Source: Cunninghamia lanceolata (Eukaryota; Streptophyta; Pinopsida; Cupressales; Cupressaceae). From it: 64,000 nucleotides of DNA. Shown one piece after another: positions 37,001 to 45,329 of this stretch. How positions within the stretch are numbered: position 1 is the stretch's first letter; each line of letters opens with the position of its first letter. The DNA lies in the NCBI GenBank assembly GCA_027924645.1, contig BSBN01000252.1, forward strand, positions 2,542,001 to 2,606,000, written 5' to 3'. A model generated the notes under the pieces. That model was not told the DNA's origin, did not search any database, and saw only the letters and a list, made by a program, of their open reading frames with translations. A program made the position numbers and the translations under genes.

Positions 37001-40000
37001 GCTTAATAAGAAGTGCTAATGCTCACAAGGATCGAAGTCACTTCCTACCTTTTTACTACGATTGTAAGAACATGACCTTATATTTTATAATAGTGTCTCC
37101 TTTTATGTTTCCTTCCTCACTTCAGTTCCCATGTCACACTAAGTGCAAAAAAGAAGAGTTTCAACCCACTTCCTACTTAGAGGTTGCTTAACCCTGCAAT
37201 AATGTATTTCTGTTCTTTTAGTTTCACCCCCTTCACTTTTTACAAGACTTTGCAGCCTTGAAATCACTCCCTACTTCCATTTTGCATAGAAATGTAATTG
37301 AATTGACTGTAACAATACTTCTCTTGTTCTACTTTGTCCAGCACGTTATGGTATTCATATAATTATAGGAAAACAAAGATTCAGACATTTGGGCAGCCCT
37401 TAAACTGCTTTCTACCTCTTATTTTTTATAAACACAATAGGAATAGCTTCTTACCGCTGGAGAAGAATAAACTCCACAGCTCAGAGCAAACATAACAAGT
37501 GGCTCCGAGTGATCAATCACATATTTACTATGTTCTTCTGAGATTTTGCACTTGTGAAGTGCCAAAAGTAAGGCCTGAATAGACAATTTATATGGTTAGA
37601 TACTATTCAGTTTAGAAAAACCAAGCAATATCTACAGATAAATATCAATTAAATCACATACAATCTGCGGGCGGTGCATAGGAGGTTTCACTTTCAAAAT
37701 TACATGCTCAATGTCCACTGCATTGAAAGAATAGCCCCCTACCGTGTATGCTGCCTATAAATCAAGCAGAAGATTTATTGTCATTATCACAACAAAATGA
37801 CCTAGTTCTCCAATAAAATATATATGTCATAGAGTTCCTATGAGAATCTTGAACATTGTGACAACAACCAAGAAATGTAAGTTGATAGATGCACCTTCTG
37901 CATGAGTGAGAAAAGCTTCAATCCATTTCTCGGAACTCCATAAGCAAGATAAGCCTGATTAAAATAAATTAGTCTACCTTTCCAAATAAGATATGCTCTT
38001 CAGACAAAAAAAAATATTTCGTAAGATCTAAATTTTCTAACTATGAAAAGACTTGACATATATAGCCTGCTACAAGGTACATTTATAAACCATGAGCTGA
38101 TCAACCACAGAAAATTTTAGAGATAATGATGAACAGGTTTTGATTCAAAGTTCAAACATGTAAAAAACAATTTTTTATATTCAAAAGCATTCATTCTCAA
38201 ACCATATTACAAATATTGCTACTTTATTTTGCGATCCCAACAACCACAAGATCAACCAAAATTTTGATCAAGAATTTTGAGTACAACCAGGTTAGGGTAC
38301 TTACGAGAGACACTACCCTACCCCCTCAGCCAAACCACCCAACCAAAAATAAAGAGACTTACAAAGTTAAAAACAAAAGTGGGGATATTAAGTCAATTAA
38401 ACTATTAAACAACATAGAAGACATTTAATTCAATTTAAAAGATAAAAATTGTTCAATCATGAAATATGCAAACTCCTAAACCAAATCTACAATGTATTTG
38501 CTTCTTGAAAAGTTATTGAGCAAACTGCCAAACCGTCGATATTATGCATACATGCATCATCAAAGCATTGTAGATATTGATCCAAAATGCGAGTTTCTCA
38601 TCGTAAGTCATGCAGCCAGGATCAACTTTTGCTAATTGCTCAACTAACAATCTGCATATCAAATTTATCAAAATATCAGATACAGTTTGTATCAACTTGT
38701 GGAACACATATCCATCAGCAACTTAACAAGAAGTTAGTCTATTGTCAAATATAGACGAAGTAACTTATTTCTGTCAGTGATCCATGTCATATTTAAACAA
38801 GACATTCAACAAATACTAATAGTTGAAAGAAAGTCCATAAATAGGAAGAGGGCAATATGATGAAACCTGAACTTGCGCAGAACCCCAGCAGCATATTCAA
38901 GTTGTTGCTTACCCACAGACATCCATGAAACGTCCATTGCTAAGCTATATCTTCCAATGTCTGCCCAATTCAGCTTCCCATGGGTGCTGTAAGGATCGTA
39001 AGTGTTTTCTGTCCCCAAGACTTCCTCCTTGATATGAAAATCCCCCGGTGGACTTTTTGTAAATGACAAGACAGATGATGACTCTGAGAATGATGATAGG
39101 GAGGAAGCAGCATTCTGTCCTAATGGAGATCTTGGTGAATGGTTTCTTGCACTGGGTGAGAACTTAGAAGAAACCATTACAGGGTCTGTGAGATGAATAA
39201 AAATGTCTTTCATACATCGGACCATTTGTTCAGAAAGATGGTTTGGGTTTTTCCAGAGGTCTTTCATACATGTCCCTTCACTGCATGCTTCTTGATTAGC
39301 GTGCTGCACTGTAGATTTATGTATTTTGTTACTCTGCAAAAAATTCTTGTGTTCTCTCCTCAACTCTCCTGTTTTCTGATGAAAGAAAGAAAATAACAGT
39401 GAGCAAAATCTAATTCAAGTTTGTTACTTCTGAATCCAGCATTCTTTTATCTCTATTCTTAACTCAAAAAAAGACATTAGAATAGGTTCTTGCTTCATAG
39501 AGAAGACTGCTCCCTTGTAATTCAATACCAATGCATATTGCAAAGGCAAGTGTGCTAATGCTTCAACAGGAAACATTTACCCAAAGTTAATTTGCAAATA
39601 TCAGATCACATGATTGAAAGCAAAGCTTGTATTTACCTCTTTAATAGCACCTAAATTTGGCTCTGAACTCGACGACTCAAGAAAAGAATGATAACTGGAT
39701 GAATGTTGTAATAAGAAATTGTCATCTGGTGAACAACCCAAGGAAGATGGATGCTGCAAAAGATAGATGTACAAGGATTTGTTATGTGCAAAACCCTCTT
39801 CATGAGCATTCAGTTTTACTGACTAGGAAATAAACAATACAAACCTACTAAGCAAAATGCAACTGAAAACCAAAGGACATGGAAAGCAAAACCATTGGCG
39901 ACTGTGGTAAAGGACAACCCAAGGCAAGATACAAGGCCAAAGATACCTGATTTTTCAACTCTTCTGAAGAGGCCAGTGAAAGGGACGATGATGATGATGA

Positions 40001-41855
40001 CTGCTTCAACCTATACTCTACAAGACGGCGTTCATTGCGTTCCTGGCTTAACTGGAGGTGCAAAGCAAACGTTTCTTCCTCAAGTTTTGAAATGGTAACT
40101 TCCAACATAGCAATACTGGCCAGTAATTCTTGAGCCTGCATGTTACAGAAAACCAAATCAAACTACCACCCATGAGAAAACAATAACCAAAATTAAAACA
40201 TTGAAATAGAACATAATGTATCAAATACAATAACTATTCCAAATTCTTCTTTGGTTAAAGACAAAAACAGGAAACAAACTGATGCTGAGCCTAGCCACAT
40301 AATAGTATTAAAACATAAAACAAGTAAGAGAAACAAAAACATACATCAATTGGTAGATGACAAGGCAATCTAGATAAAGCTCCATCCTTCTGTGCAATAG
40401 CAGATTCCAATGTGGCATGTAAATCAATCTCTTCTTGCAGTTGCTTCTGCAGTCCCTGAACCTGAGTCCATAGAATTTTTTATTTGTTCAAGTGCAGCAA
40501 TACCCACAAAGATATCAAGATAATAAAATAAATTGAGAAATAGATTGCCGATTCCAAATTTTGATTAGGGTGAATCCGCAGAGGACAAAATAAACCACTA
40601 ACTTTGCCGATGAACAAGGCTCAAGTATGAAGGTATTGGGGGCGACAGTAACTAATGAGACAAACAGACGTTGGTCTAAAGGTTCTGAAACTGATATTAC
40701 ATTCAGAGGGAAACATTTCATTTCACATTCACAGAACTGGCTCATTTCTTTGAACTTTCCAGACACGTGTGAAAGAAAACAAAAAGAAACTATGGATCTT
40801 CAAATCCAACGTGAGAAACAACCCACAATTTAGAATCAAATGAAGGAAGCTAATTTCAAATGGAGGAAAGAGAAATAACTCACATCATCTTCAAGTTGGT
40901 GACGATAACAATGAATATTGCCGCTGCTATCCTTGCTTCGCTTCAATTCTATATCAGGTTCACTAACCTGAATTATTTAAACACAAATAAAAGATTCCGT
41001 AAATCAAGAATCTCCATTTTTCCCACAAACGAACATACATGTATTCCAGCCAACACGCTCACCGTCTACTGCGCTTTGCGTATTCTTAATGCCCCTAACC
41101 ACTCTACATCCTCAATGACATAAATGCATGATAATGCTATGAATAATTAAAACTAAAAATTCCCCCATCTTGAACAATAAATTTAGCCACTTGCCTCTGA
41201 ATCAATTGCTTTTCCATTTTGGAATTCATCTTGTGGAATCAATTGATGCGCAAAATGGCATCTTCTTTGCCGTCTTTGTGAATGCTTGCCATCAAGGCTT
41301 CTACCAACAACAACAATGGGGGATGCAAAAACTGTCAAACACTGAAAGGCAAATAGAAGGAAAACTAAGCAAATCCACACATAAAAGGGAGTCCGGTTCT
41401 CAGTTCTTACCCATCCACCACAGGCCCTGTATTAGGCAAGCCGTACATCAGAGAATCAATAACTTCAGCTTTGTTGCAGAGCATTTACAAAGAACGAGGC
41501 CTAGAATAAATCAATCTCCAGTGCAGCTAAAGTTCCTCTATTTTCGTTAACATTCTTGCAGACAAGAGATTTTCCCCACATAAACAAAGCTATCCATACC
41601 GCCTCCTCGCCTGAACACTTCTCATGGGAGCAGGAGCATGTCCGTTGCAACCAAACCAATCTAGAAGCATTCACAAAAATCCTGTCATTCTTTAGGAACA
41701 TAAACCGTCTTTATTCCACTCTTTACAAAAGCTTCCCAGCGAAAACAGAAATCAAATGAAGTAAAAGGAAGAAACTGTACACAAGACAAATTGTGACGGT
41801 AGGATTCACTCCCACGTGCCGGGAGCATGAGCGATGCCATCCCTTGTGGGGCCAT
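18761..41855 (-). CDS. Leucine-zipper (MIP1-type) and DUF547 domain protein, spliced gene
   Basis: Twelve coding exons on the minus strand (listed separately) join without a phase conflict into about 641 or 659 aa, depending on the start-exon donor. N-terminal half: a coiled coil of the ternary-complex-factor MIP1 leucine-zipper type (QGLQKQLQEEIDLHATLE, then AQELLASIAMLEVTISKLEEE and RRLVEYRLKQ). Middle: a Ser-rich linker, then KLNWADIGRY and VSWMSVGKQQLEYAAG. C-terminal half: DUF547 (LVEQLAKVDPG, EKLAFWINIYNALMMH, AYLAYGVPRNG, GGYSFNAVDIEHVIL, ending RYLFLPENRS). No signal peptide or membrane segment seen. The family is plant-wide with poorly known biochemistry; the zipper is named after a MADS-protein interactor. 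It looks intact and is the only clear host gene here. It is odd for its 18.4-kb intron. Confidence 0.9.
19488..19812 (+). mobile_element. Candidate tRNA-derived SINE with internal repeats
   Basis: The head resembles a tRNA: A-box-like AGCCCAGATGG (~19498) and B-box-like GATTCAATTCC (19541), a pol III promoter arrangement. A 42-bp unit holding the B box is tandemly repeated three times (19541-19665). The body ends AAAAGAAAATGTCTTATCC, followed by (AATA)n. Target duplications were not found. Confidence 0.5.
19766..19910 (+). repeat. Dispersed repeat, copy 1 (also at 22010 and 22176)
   Basis: Shares GGAAAAGAAAATGTCTTA..CAAAATAATAATAAT, AATTTTATTCTTGCAAGAA and GTAGCAAGCACACAGCAGAGCAAA with copies at 22010-22070 and 22176-22310. 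The SINE-like tail and following DNA were therefore copied together. Confidence 0.6.
19911..21289. other. Intronic stretch, nothing recognised
   Basis: Plain AT-rich intron sequence. No coding motif, RNA gene or repeat structure recognised. Confidence 0.35.
21290..21800. repeat. Degenerate TTGCAAAATTGCA-type minisatellite
   Basis: Recurrent AATTTGCAAAAATTGCA-like cores (21297, 21370, 21448, 21532, 21595, 21675, 21757), each followed by related text such as CAGAGGTTGGA and AGTTCCGA/AGTTCCAGA. Spacing is about 75-90 bp and strongly diverged. Open frames across it share the repeat and are not genes. Confidence 0.6.
22010..22440. repeat. Direct repeat pair, ~265-bp spacing
   Basis: 22010-22195 and 22283-22440 share AAGAACCCTGGTATAAA, GCA(C/T)CTCTCAACCA, TTGCACTAGCATAA and AGAACTTATCAGAAGCAT. 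The SINE-like tail (22178-22215) lies between them. Confidence 0.7.
22462..22705. repeat. Minisatellite, ~45-bp unit
   Basis: Five imperfect copies of ATAGAGAGGATGACATTAGCAG-like sequence followed by AGCCAATCCAACATAAA. The later copies are shortened. Intronic. Confidence 0.75.
22706..24459. other. Intronic stretch, nothing recognised
   Basis: No gene, RNA or clear repeat recognised. Its right end may hold an undetected start or LTR of the Ty3/gypsy relic that follows. Confidence 0.3.
24700..25450 (+). pseudogene. Ty3/gypsy gag with CCHC zinc knuckle (broken)
   Basis: DPKELIDWLIEIEEYFEFD (~24707) and a shifted WWKEVQTTRN and GKEKITCWYQMVAKLQ (~24830-24910) mark the retrotransposon gag domain. 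A clean knuckle C-F-R-C-G-Q-P-G-H-I-T-Y-Q-C (C-x2-C-x4-H-x4-C) lies near 25360-25405. Known role: RNA packaging and particle formation. Several stops and frameshifts; not functional. Confidence 0.8.
25524..25938 (+). pseudogene. Ty3/gypsy protease region (broken, 5' of insertion)
   Basis: CRVIIESSSTNNL replaces the usual active-site form with D-S-G at its centre, so the catalytic Asp is lost. The following MPMDVCHVLLGRTWQFDR and NTYTLEKE are typical of the C-terminal end of the gypsy protease. One stop separates the two pieces (near 25731). The frame runs to the insertion point of the solo LTR. Confidence 0.8.
25960..26126 (-). repeat. TRIM 3' LTR (minus-strand sense)
   Basis: TGTTGG...CCAACA, nearly identical to 26224-26390 (differences such as CTGTCAATT/TTGTTAATT and GAGGTGG/GAGGCGG). 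Its inner edge is blurred by a 35-bp duplication. Confidence 0.9.
26106..26175. repeat. Perfect 35-bp tandem duplication across TRIM LTR/PPT junction
   Basis: The 35-bp unit beginning AAAAGCACCAACTTTCCAAC and ending in the C-run plus CAGC occurs twice (26106-26140, 26141-26175) without a mismatch. It covers the LTR end and the polypurine tract, so the element has two PPT-LTR junctions. Confidence 0.92.
26208..26221 (-). promoter_or_regulatory. TRIM primer-binding site (initiator tRNA-Met)
   Basis: The plus strand TGGCTCTGATACCA equals the 3' end of plant initiator tRNA-Met, so the minus strand is the complementary primer site. It is two bases from the LTR. A GATTCGAACCC element typical of a tRNA T-arm lies about 20 bases further in. 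Confidence 0.88.
26224..26390 (-). repeat. TRIM 5' LTR (minus-strand sense)
   Basis: 167 bp, TGTTGG...CCAACA, adjacent to the primer-binding site and followed by the GGATC target duplication. Confidence 0.9.
27601..29290 (+). pseudogene. Ty3/gypsy RT and RNase H region (broken)
   Basis: Resumes in frame after the solo LTR (TSNTRVLLVSRKFFKM) and continues to PPMRSISHHMDLI and the reverse transcriptase (CLSGARYFTKMDLKSGYHQI, FGLTNALSTFMRLMNEVLK). The catalytic box reads YLNDVLIFS, with the first Asp replaced by Asn. Thumb motif KKCSFMKEELIYSGF and an RNase H start (FLVDCDASG, then VLKHR) follow. A 216-bp part is tandemly duplicated. Not functional. Confidence 0.85.
28085..28514 (+). repeat. 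Tandem duplication of 216 bp inside RT
   Basis: 28085-28300 and 28301-28514 both run from ATAAACAAGATCATAGTAAG to GACAAATGCTCTAAG. They differ by a few substitutions and a two-base length change (CAAAACAAAAGTAAG against CAAAAAAGTTAAG). The duplicated part is the RT segment with MDLxSGYHQIGIRE. Confidence 0.92.
29291..30699. other. Intronic stretch, nothing recognised
   Basis: Open frames at 29250-29630 have no motif I can name. No repeat structure seen. Confidence 0.3.
30700..33060 (-). pseudogene. Ty3/gypsy pol relic, RT to RNase H (minus strand)
   Basis: From the right: MPSTLPFGSHVIVLKKDGLW and MFIDYRVLYKITSKNRYSLL (32650-32810), LDQLQHAKYFTRFDLKS, then FNKTYDEHLMHMKQILHVLK and ENKLPLNENECEF (31400-31500), VYLGQVVGD, and RNase H pieces (near 31000-30900: NVNDYAMGAVLLQ, YHS.LFHGALLKY). 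It ends NRLDDMLSRTS near 30750. Numerous stops and shifts. The YxDD box is not readable. Its orientation is opposite to the relic at 24.5-29.3 kb; it appears to be a different gypsy lineage. Confidence 0.8.
33061..37454. other. Intronic stretch, nothing recognised
   Basis: 4.4 kb ending at the intron donor. Small frames at 33553, 34060, 34877 and 35366 carry no motif I recognise. Two similar pieces (CAACCATTGATCACATG near 35960 and AACCATTCATCACATATG near 36157) hint at a diverged repeat. Confidence 0.3.
37455..37574 (-). CDS. DUF547 gene exon (40 codons)
   Basis: Acceptor TCTATTCAG, donor GCG/GTAAGAAG, phase 0 on both sides. Encodes ALLLALHKCKISEEHSKYV through CGVYSSPA. Followed on the minus strand by the giant intron. 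Confidence 0.92.
37662..37754 (-). CDS. DUF547 gene exon (31 codons)
   Basis: Acceptor TTTATAG, donor ATT/GTATGTG, phase 0. Encodes AAYTVGGYSFNAVDIEHVIL through MHRPQI, a conserved stretch of DUF547. Confidence 0.92.
37895..37954 (-). CDS. DUF547 gene micro-exon (20 codons)
   Basis: Acceptor TTTAATCAG, donor AAG/GTGCAT, phase 0. Encodes AYLAYGVPRNGLKLFSLMQK. Flanking exons continue it in frame. Confidence 0.92.
38552..38651 (-). CDS. DUF547 gene exon (start of DUF547 core)
   Basis: Acceptor GATATGCAG, donor CAT/GTATGC. The first base completes an Arg codon split with the previous exon. Encodes LLVEQLAKVDPGCMTYDEKL and then AFWINIYNALMMH, the family signature. Confidence 0.92.
38867..39375 (-). 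CDS. DUF547 gene largest internal exon
   Basis: Acceptor TTTCATCAG, donor TTCAG/GTTTCA, leaving two bases of an Arg codon. Encodes a variable Ser-rich linker (KTGELRREHKNF, SPSARNHSPRSP, SSLSSFSESSSVLS), then the conserved DPYSTHGKLNWADIG and VSWMSVGKQQLEYAAGVLRK. Confidence 0.92.
39637..39753 (-). CDS. DUF547 gene exon (Ser-rich linker)
   Basis: Acceptor CTTTTGCAG, donor GAG/GTAAAT, phase 0, 39 codons. Encodes HPSSLGCSPDDNFLLQHSSS and ends SEPNLGAIKE, a low-complexity linker between the zipper and the DUF547 half. Confidence 0.88.
39947..40135 (-). CDS. DUF547 gene exon (second half of leucine zipper)
   Basis: Acceptor AACATGCAG, donor CAG/GTATCT, phase 0, 63 codons. Encodes AQELLASIAMLEVTISKLEE and ERNERRLVEYRLKQ, a heptad-patterned coiled coil matching the MIP1-type zipper, then a Ser run. 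Confidence 0.92.
40345..40461 (-). CDS. DUF547 gene exon (first half of leucine zipper)
   Basis: Acceptor GGACTCAG, donor GAT/GTATGT, phase 0, 39 codons. Encodes VQGLQKQLQEEIDLHATLES and ends SRLPCHLPID. Confidence 0.9.
40884..40967 (-). CDS. DUF547 gene exon upstream of zipper
   Basis: Acceptor AATTCAG, donor GAT/GTGAGT, phase 0, 28 codons. Encodes VSEPDIELKRSKDSSGNIHC and ends YRHQLEDD. Confidence 0.85.
41195..41341 (-). CDS. DUF547 gene N-terminal exon with GC donor
   Basis: Acceptor CTATTTGCCTTTCAG with a strong pyrimidine tract, phase 0, 49 codons (CLTVFASPIVVVGRSLDGKH and ends GKAIDSE). The donor reads GAG/GCAAGT, the consensus of a GC-AG intron. The only nearby GT would break the frame with the next exon. 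The 5' limit is a little uncertain: a second AG at 41301 would need a different phase. Confidence 0.75.
41781..41855 (-). CDS. DUF547 gene probable start exon (coding part)
   Basis: The ATG at 41855 has a good plant context (ACCAATGGCC) and begins MAPQGMASLMLPARG. Two phase-0 donors fit the next exon: TGT/GTACAG after 41781 (25 codons) or TTT/GTAAAG after 41727 (43 codons). The second has the better GTAAAG donor. The N-terminus is not conserved enough to decide. Confidence 0.5.
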
Positions 41856-41967
41856 TGGTCGGCTGCACAGTTTCCTCTATCAAGTAAATTTCATTGAAGC
41901 TAATTACATTTAAGCCTTTTCCACTCTTCTATCCTGTCGCCGGTGCTCTAAAGATTCGCCGAAAGCC
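41856..41967 (-). promoter_or_regulatory. 5' leader of exon 2 with two upstream ORFs
   Basis: The exon follows a strong acceptor (TTTTTTGTTTATTTGCTTATGTATGCAG, exon start 41967). Before the main ATG there are two upstream starts: ATGTAA at 41909-41904, a minimal start-stop uORF, and a four-codon uORF at 41894-41880 (MKFT). Such leaders often lower translation of the main frame. Confidence 0.5.
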
Positions 41968-43161
41968 CTGCATACATAAGCAAATAAACAAAAAATAAGC
42001 TACCTATACACTTCAAAACACAAAGAAATATCAGCTTGCAGACATAGGCAGGTGTAAAGCGAATCGTCTCACGGATAACTCTTAGAAAAAAGTGTTGCAC
42101 TGGCCCTTCCAACTTTAGGCATGTCAAGGGCCACACCGATTCTTTTAAGACAGCGTATAATCCTGGTTTCATTAAAGCAAACTGTTAAACTGTCCTTGTA
42201 CAGAGATTGAGTTAAATAATTGATGCATTTATGTTTCCCCCGGTTTTTCCACACATCTCTGCACAGAAAAGCTAGCTATGCGGATTTTGTTTCCATTTTC
42301 TTAAAATCAATTCAAAATAGATTCCATTGCCGTAAACTATGCGCTTGTTTTCTGGCCTGTCTTACGGATAAAAAACAACACTTTACACCGTGTTCGAGAA
42401 AATATTGCAAAATATTTCAAGACAGACCGTATTCTTCTCCAAATTAGGCAATTCATACAACTCTCTTTCTCGGATTCACTCAAAAATATGTGCAAAAAGA
42501 AAAAGAATGCACACATTTATTTTCTGATGCATTTGAGTACCTAAAATGTCTGCTAATCTACTCTCTTTCTCGGATTCACTCAAAAATATACGCAAAAAGA
42601 AAAAGAATGCACACATTTATTTTCTGATGCATTTGAGTACCTAAAATGGCTGCTAATCAACTCTCTTTCTCGGATTCACTCAAAAATATATGGAAAAAGA
42701 AAATAATGCATACATTTACAGTTTTCCGATGCATTTGAGTACCTAAAATGTCTGCTAATCTACTCTCTTTCTCGGATTCACTCAAAAATATACGCAAAAA
42801 GAAAAAGAATGCACACATTTATTTTCTGATGCATTTGAGTACCTAAAATGGCTGCTAATCTACTCTAATTCTCGGATTCACTCAAAAATATATGCAAAAG
42901 AAAAAGAATGCACACATTTATTTCCTGATGCATTTGAGTACCTAAAATGGCTGCTAATCTACTCTCCTTCTCGGATTCACTCAAAAATATATGCAAAAGA
43001 AAAAGAATGCACACATTTACAGTTTTCCGATGTATCTGACTACCTAAATTAGCTGCTAATCTGTGTGCATTTTCAGTCAAGTATGTTTCCATTTACCTCT
43101 AATGGCGGTCGGTAACTACTAAAGCATTAAAGAGCCTCGAGATGAGAGGAAAAAAACTTAC
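41968..43161 (-). other. 5' UTR intron of the DUF547 gene
   Basis: 1,194 bp between the exon 1 donor at 43162 and the acceptor at 41968. About half of it is a tandem repeat (42461-43060). Leader introns are common in plant genes and may carry enhancer activity. Confidence 0.5.
42461..43060. repeat. Six-copy tandem repeat, ~100-bp unit
   Basis: Units begin CTCTCTTTCTCGGATTCACTC at about 42461, 42561, 42661, 42763, 42863 and 42962. Each continues CAAAAATATxxGCAAAAAGAAAAAG, GCACACATTTA, TGATGCATTTGAGTACC and GCTGCTAATC. Units 3 and 6 carry the variant ACAGTTTTCCGATG instead of TTTTCTGATG. Minus-strand frames through it (for example 42865-43092) are repeat artefacts. Confidence 0.9.
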
Positions 43162-43425
43162 CTCTGCAGAAGACGAAGGCGATTTATTGTTTGCAGCTGT
43201 GCATCCTTAATAAATCCAGGATTCCTTTATAAATCGTTTTAGGCAGCAATACTCTGAATGAAACAGGCCTGGAGAGTGGAGTAGGCAGGGTTTTTGGATT
43301 AGGTACCTGCATTTATGCTTGTTTGAATATACGAGGAGTTGGAAGAAGATCCCATCTGTGACGTGTGACAATATTTATGTGAAATCCCTGTCACTCACGC
43401 TCACATTTGCCCTTCCCAACTTTGC
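43162..43425 (-). other. DUF547 gene exon 1, 5' UTR (donor clear, start inferred)
   Basis: Donor CTGCAGAG/GTAAGT at 43162 is a perfect plant splice donor. The preceding sequence has no useful ATG frame, so I read it as a non-coding first exon. The upstream limit is placed about 30 nt after the TATA box and is an estimate. Confidence 0.5.
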
Positions 43426-43451
43426 TGTCCATGTCACCTGTTCTTCTCAGT

Positions 43452-43462
43452 CTTTATAAATA
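43452..43462 (-). promoter_or_regulatory. Candidate TATA box of the DUF547 gene
   Basis: The minus strand reads TTATTTATAAAG about 290 nt upstream of the exon 1 donor. The composition is right for a plant TATA element, and no other gene starts nearby. Confidence 0.4.
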
Positions 43463-44049
43463 AATCACTCTGTTTCAGTAATTTAAAATCGTCTTGAGAA
43501 GTACAAAGAAGAAGCAGGATTTGACCAGTTAACGTTCTGTTAACAAATCAAACCGTATAAGCCACTCCTTTTCCGGACGAGAACCCCGTCTTGTCATTTA
43601 CTTGCGTTTATTTTGCCACTTTTCCGCTTTACCAAATCGATCTTTGTCTTAATTCCAGGTGCTGTTGTTCGTTCTTCTAACTCTATTCACTGGATATCGT
43701 TTCAAATTTCCTAAGAAATAGGACTTTGTGAGGGAAACGGGTATTTTTCGTGTATAGAGATTGATGGAAACCTTTTGTCCTCAACCTCTCAGTCTCCCAC
43801 ATGGAAACCTTTTGTATTTAATCTCTGAGTCTCCTACATGGAAACCTTTTGTCCTTAACCTCTCAATCTCCCACAATCAAACCTTTGAGTCTCCCACAAT
43901 CACTTATCAAGAGAGTATTGTTAGATACCTCTAGAAAATTGAATGTATGGTGGTTGTTTTTTCAGAAGTTTTTATGTTATTCAAAATTACAATTTTTTAT
44001 ATGCGTTGGAAGTAGAGTAGAGAAATTTGAATTGGGTTGCTTTTATAAT
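43463..44049. other. Upstream region of the DUF547 gene
   Basis: Contains short repeated units (AACCTTTTGTCCTCAACCTCTCA, AACCTTTTGTATTTAATCTCTGA, AACCTTTTGTCCTTAACCTCTCA) at 43765-43880, each followed by ATCTCCCACA-like text. No gene seen. Confidence 0.4.
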
Positions 44050-44900
44050 TTGGTAGTTCAATCTCTTGACCTTTGACATGAATATGAGCTATGATGCATG
44101 GATTTGAACTGGCTAACTATGGACTGTTGAAAACTATGTCACCCCAAGTTTTGATGTCTACTAGTGCCTAAGGATTGGTGGTGTTGAAAAATACCTTGGG
44201 GAAGTTATAGAATCATGAGGGTTGAGTTCTCCTTGGTCAACCCCGTTGAAAGACCACCTTTATGACCTTAGCCAAGTGTTGGCAAACAACAAGCGAGCAT
44301 GTAATGGCCTAGATGTGAATTATGATGCAAGTGTTGACTTTTTTAATGCTCCAAATCCAAACATAAGAAGGAATGCTCCTTGTAATTGCTTAGAATATTT
44401 GAATGATCTAGGATGATGAATTAATGGTCAAATGAATGCCTTTAAATACCAAGACATAATGAATCATTGCATAAATGCCTACCAAATCAACGCCTAACAA
44501 CTATGAGGAAAGGGTGGGAGTTGGTATTTTGAATTATAAAAATTTAAATTTAGGGTTAGATCTGTGTCATGTAGGATTGATCTTGTGCATCACAAAAATG
44601 ACCTCGGGCAAGGTGATGCAAAATTCAAATAAGGGATTGGGCATTTGGGGATCATGGATAATAATGATGTGAATGTGTAGGGATTGGTGCATTTAAGATA
44701 GAGATAAGATCAAATGCATGGGAATGTGTGAAAGTGGGAGTAAATAAGGGTGGACAAGGATTGGAGAAGGAGCTAAATTTAGCACAAGAGTGTGCCATGT
44801 GCCACTATGTAATTGTATAAAAACATCCTCTAAAAATGGGCCCAAAACTAATGGGAATTAACATGGGTATGCAAATTTCACTGTTACAAATATACATAAA
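44050..44900 (+). repeat. Retroelement-derived repeat related to 58215-58780
   Basis: ATTGGTGGTGTT...TACCTTGGGGAA and TTGAGTTCTCCTTGGTCAACCCC (44176-44246) align with GTTAGTGGTGTT...CACCTTTGGGGAA and CATGTTCTCCTTAATCAAACCCC (58217-58287). Probably diverged LTR copies; boundaries not resolved. Confidence 0.45.
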
Positions 44901-45329
44901 TTTATCTTCTAGAAATTCATCAATATTCAACCTAGTTGCAATAACTGGAAAAGAACTAAGATGAGCTTGTCCAAAATCTCAAGGCTATCACTTCCAAAAT
45001 TGTCAATCTTTCTAATTAGTACCTAACAAGAATTTTATGGACTTGACCAATAGAGAGAGGAGGCCAAGGTTCTCACTCTCTTAATGAAGGTCATTTTATG
45101 ATTGATCGAGCCATCCATCCATTCTATACAATATCGATCATCAAATGCATCACGTATATAATGGATGGATGGATGTCTCGACCAATCAGAGAGGGTATCT
45201 ATAGTCAATCCAAGGAGTGAGCATAGGCTCCTAACTTCATAATAAGGACAAGCTCAATGATGCCACTTATCAACACATCCAAAATATACATCACACCATG
45301 AAAAATCAACAAGTTAGAACTAATATCAT

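Larger units (their letters stand above)
19076..37454 (-). other. Giant intron (18,379 bp) of the DUF547 gene
   Basis: Donor GCG/GTAAGAAG at 37454 and acceptor AAATACAG at 19076; both sides phase 0. The protein joined across it matches the family without gap (GVYSSPA to VRVFTAERV). It is filled with a SINE-like element, several minisatellites, a plus-strand Ty3/gypsy relic with two nested insertions, and a minus-strand Ty3/gypsy pol relic. All other introns I placed are 87-1,194 bp. Confidence 0.85.

Noticed and set aside
42461..43060. Regular repeats resembling a CRISPR array
   Set aside because: The ~100-bp units are contiguous without unique spacers, and the sequence is plant nuclear DNA. 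It is a tandem satellite.
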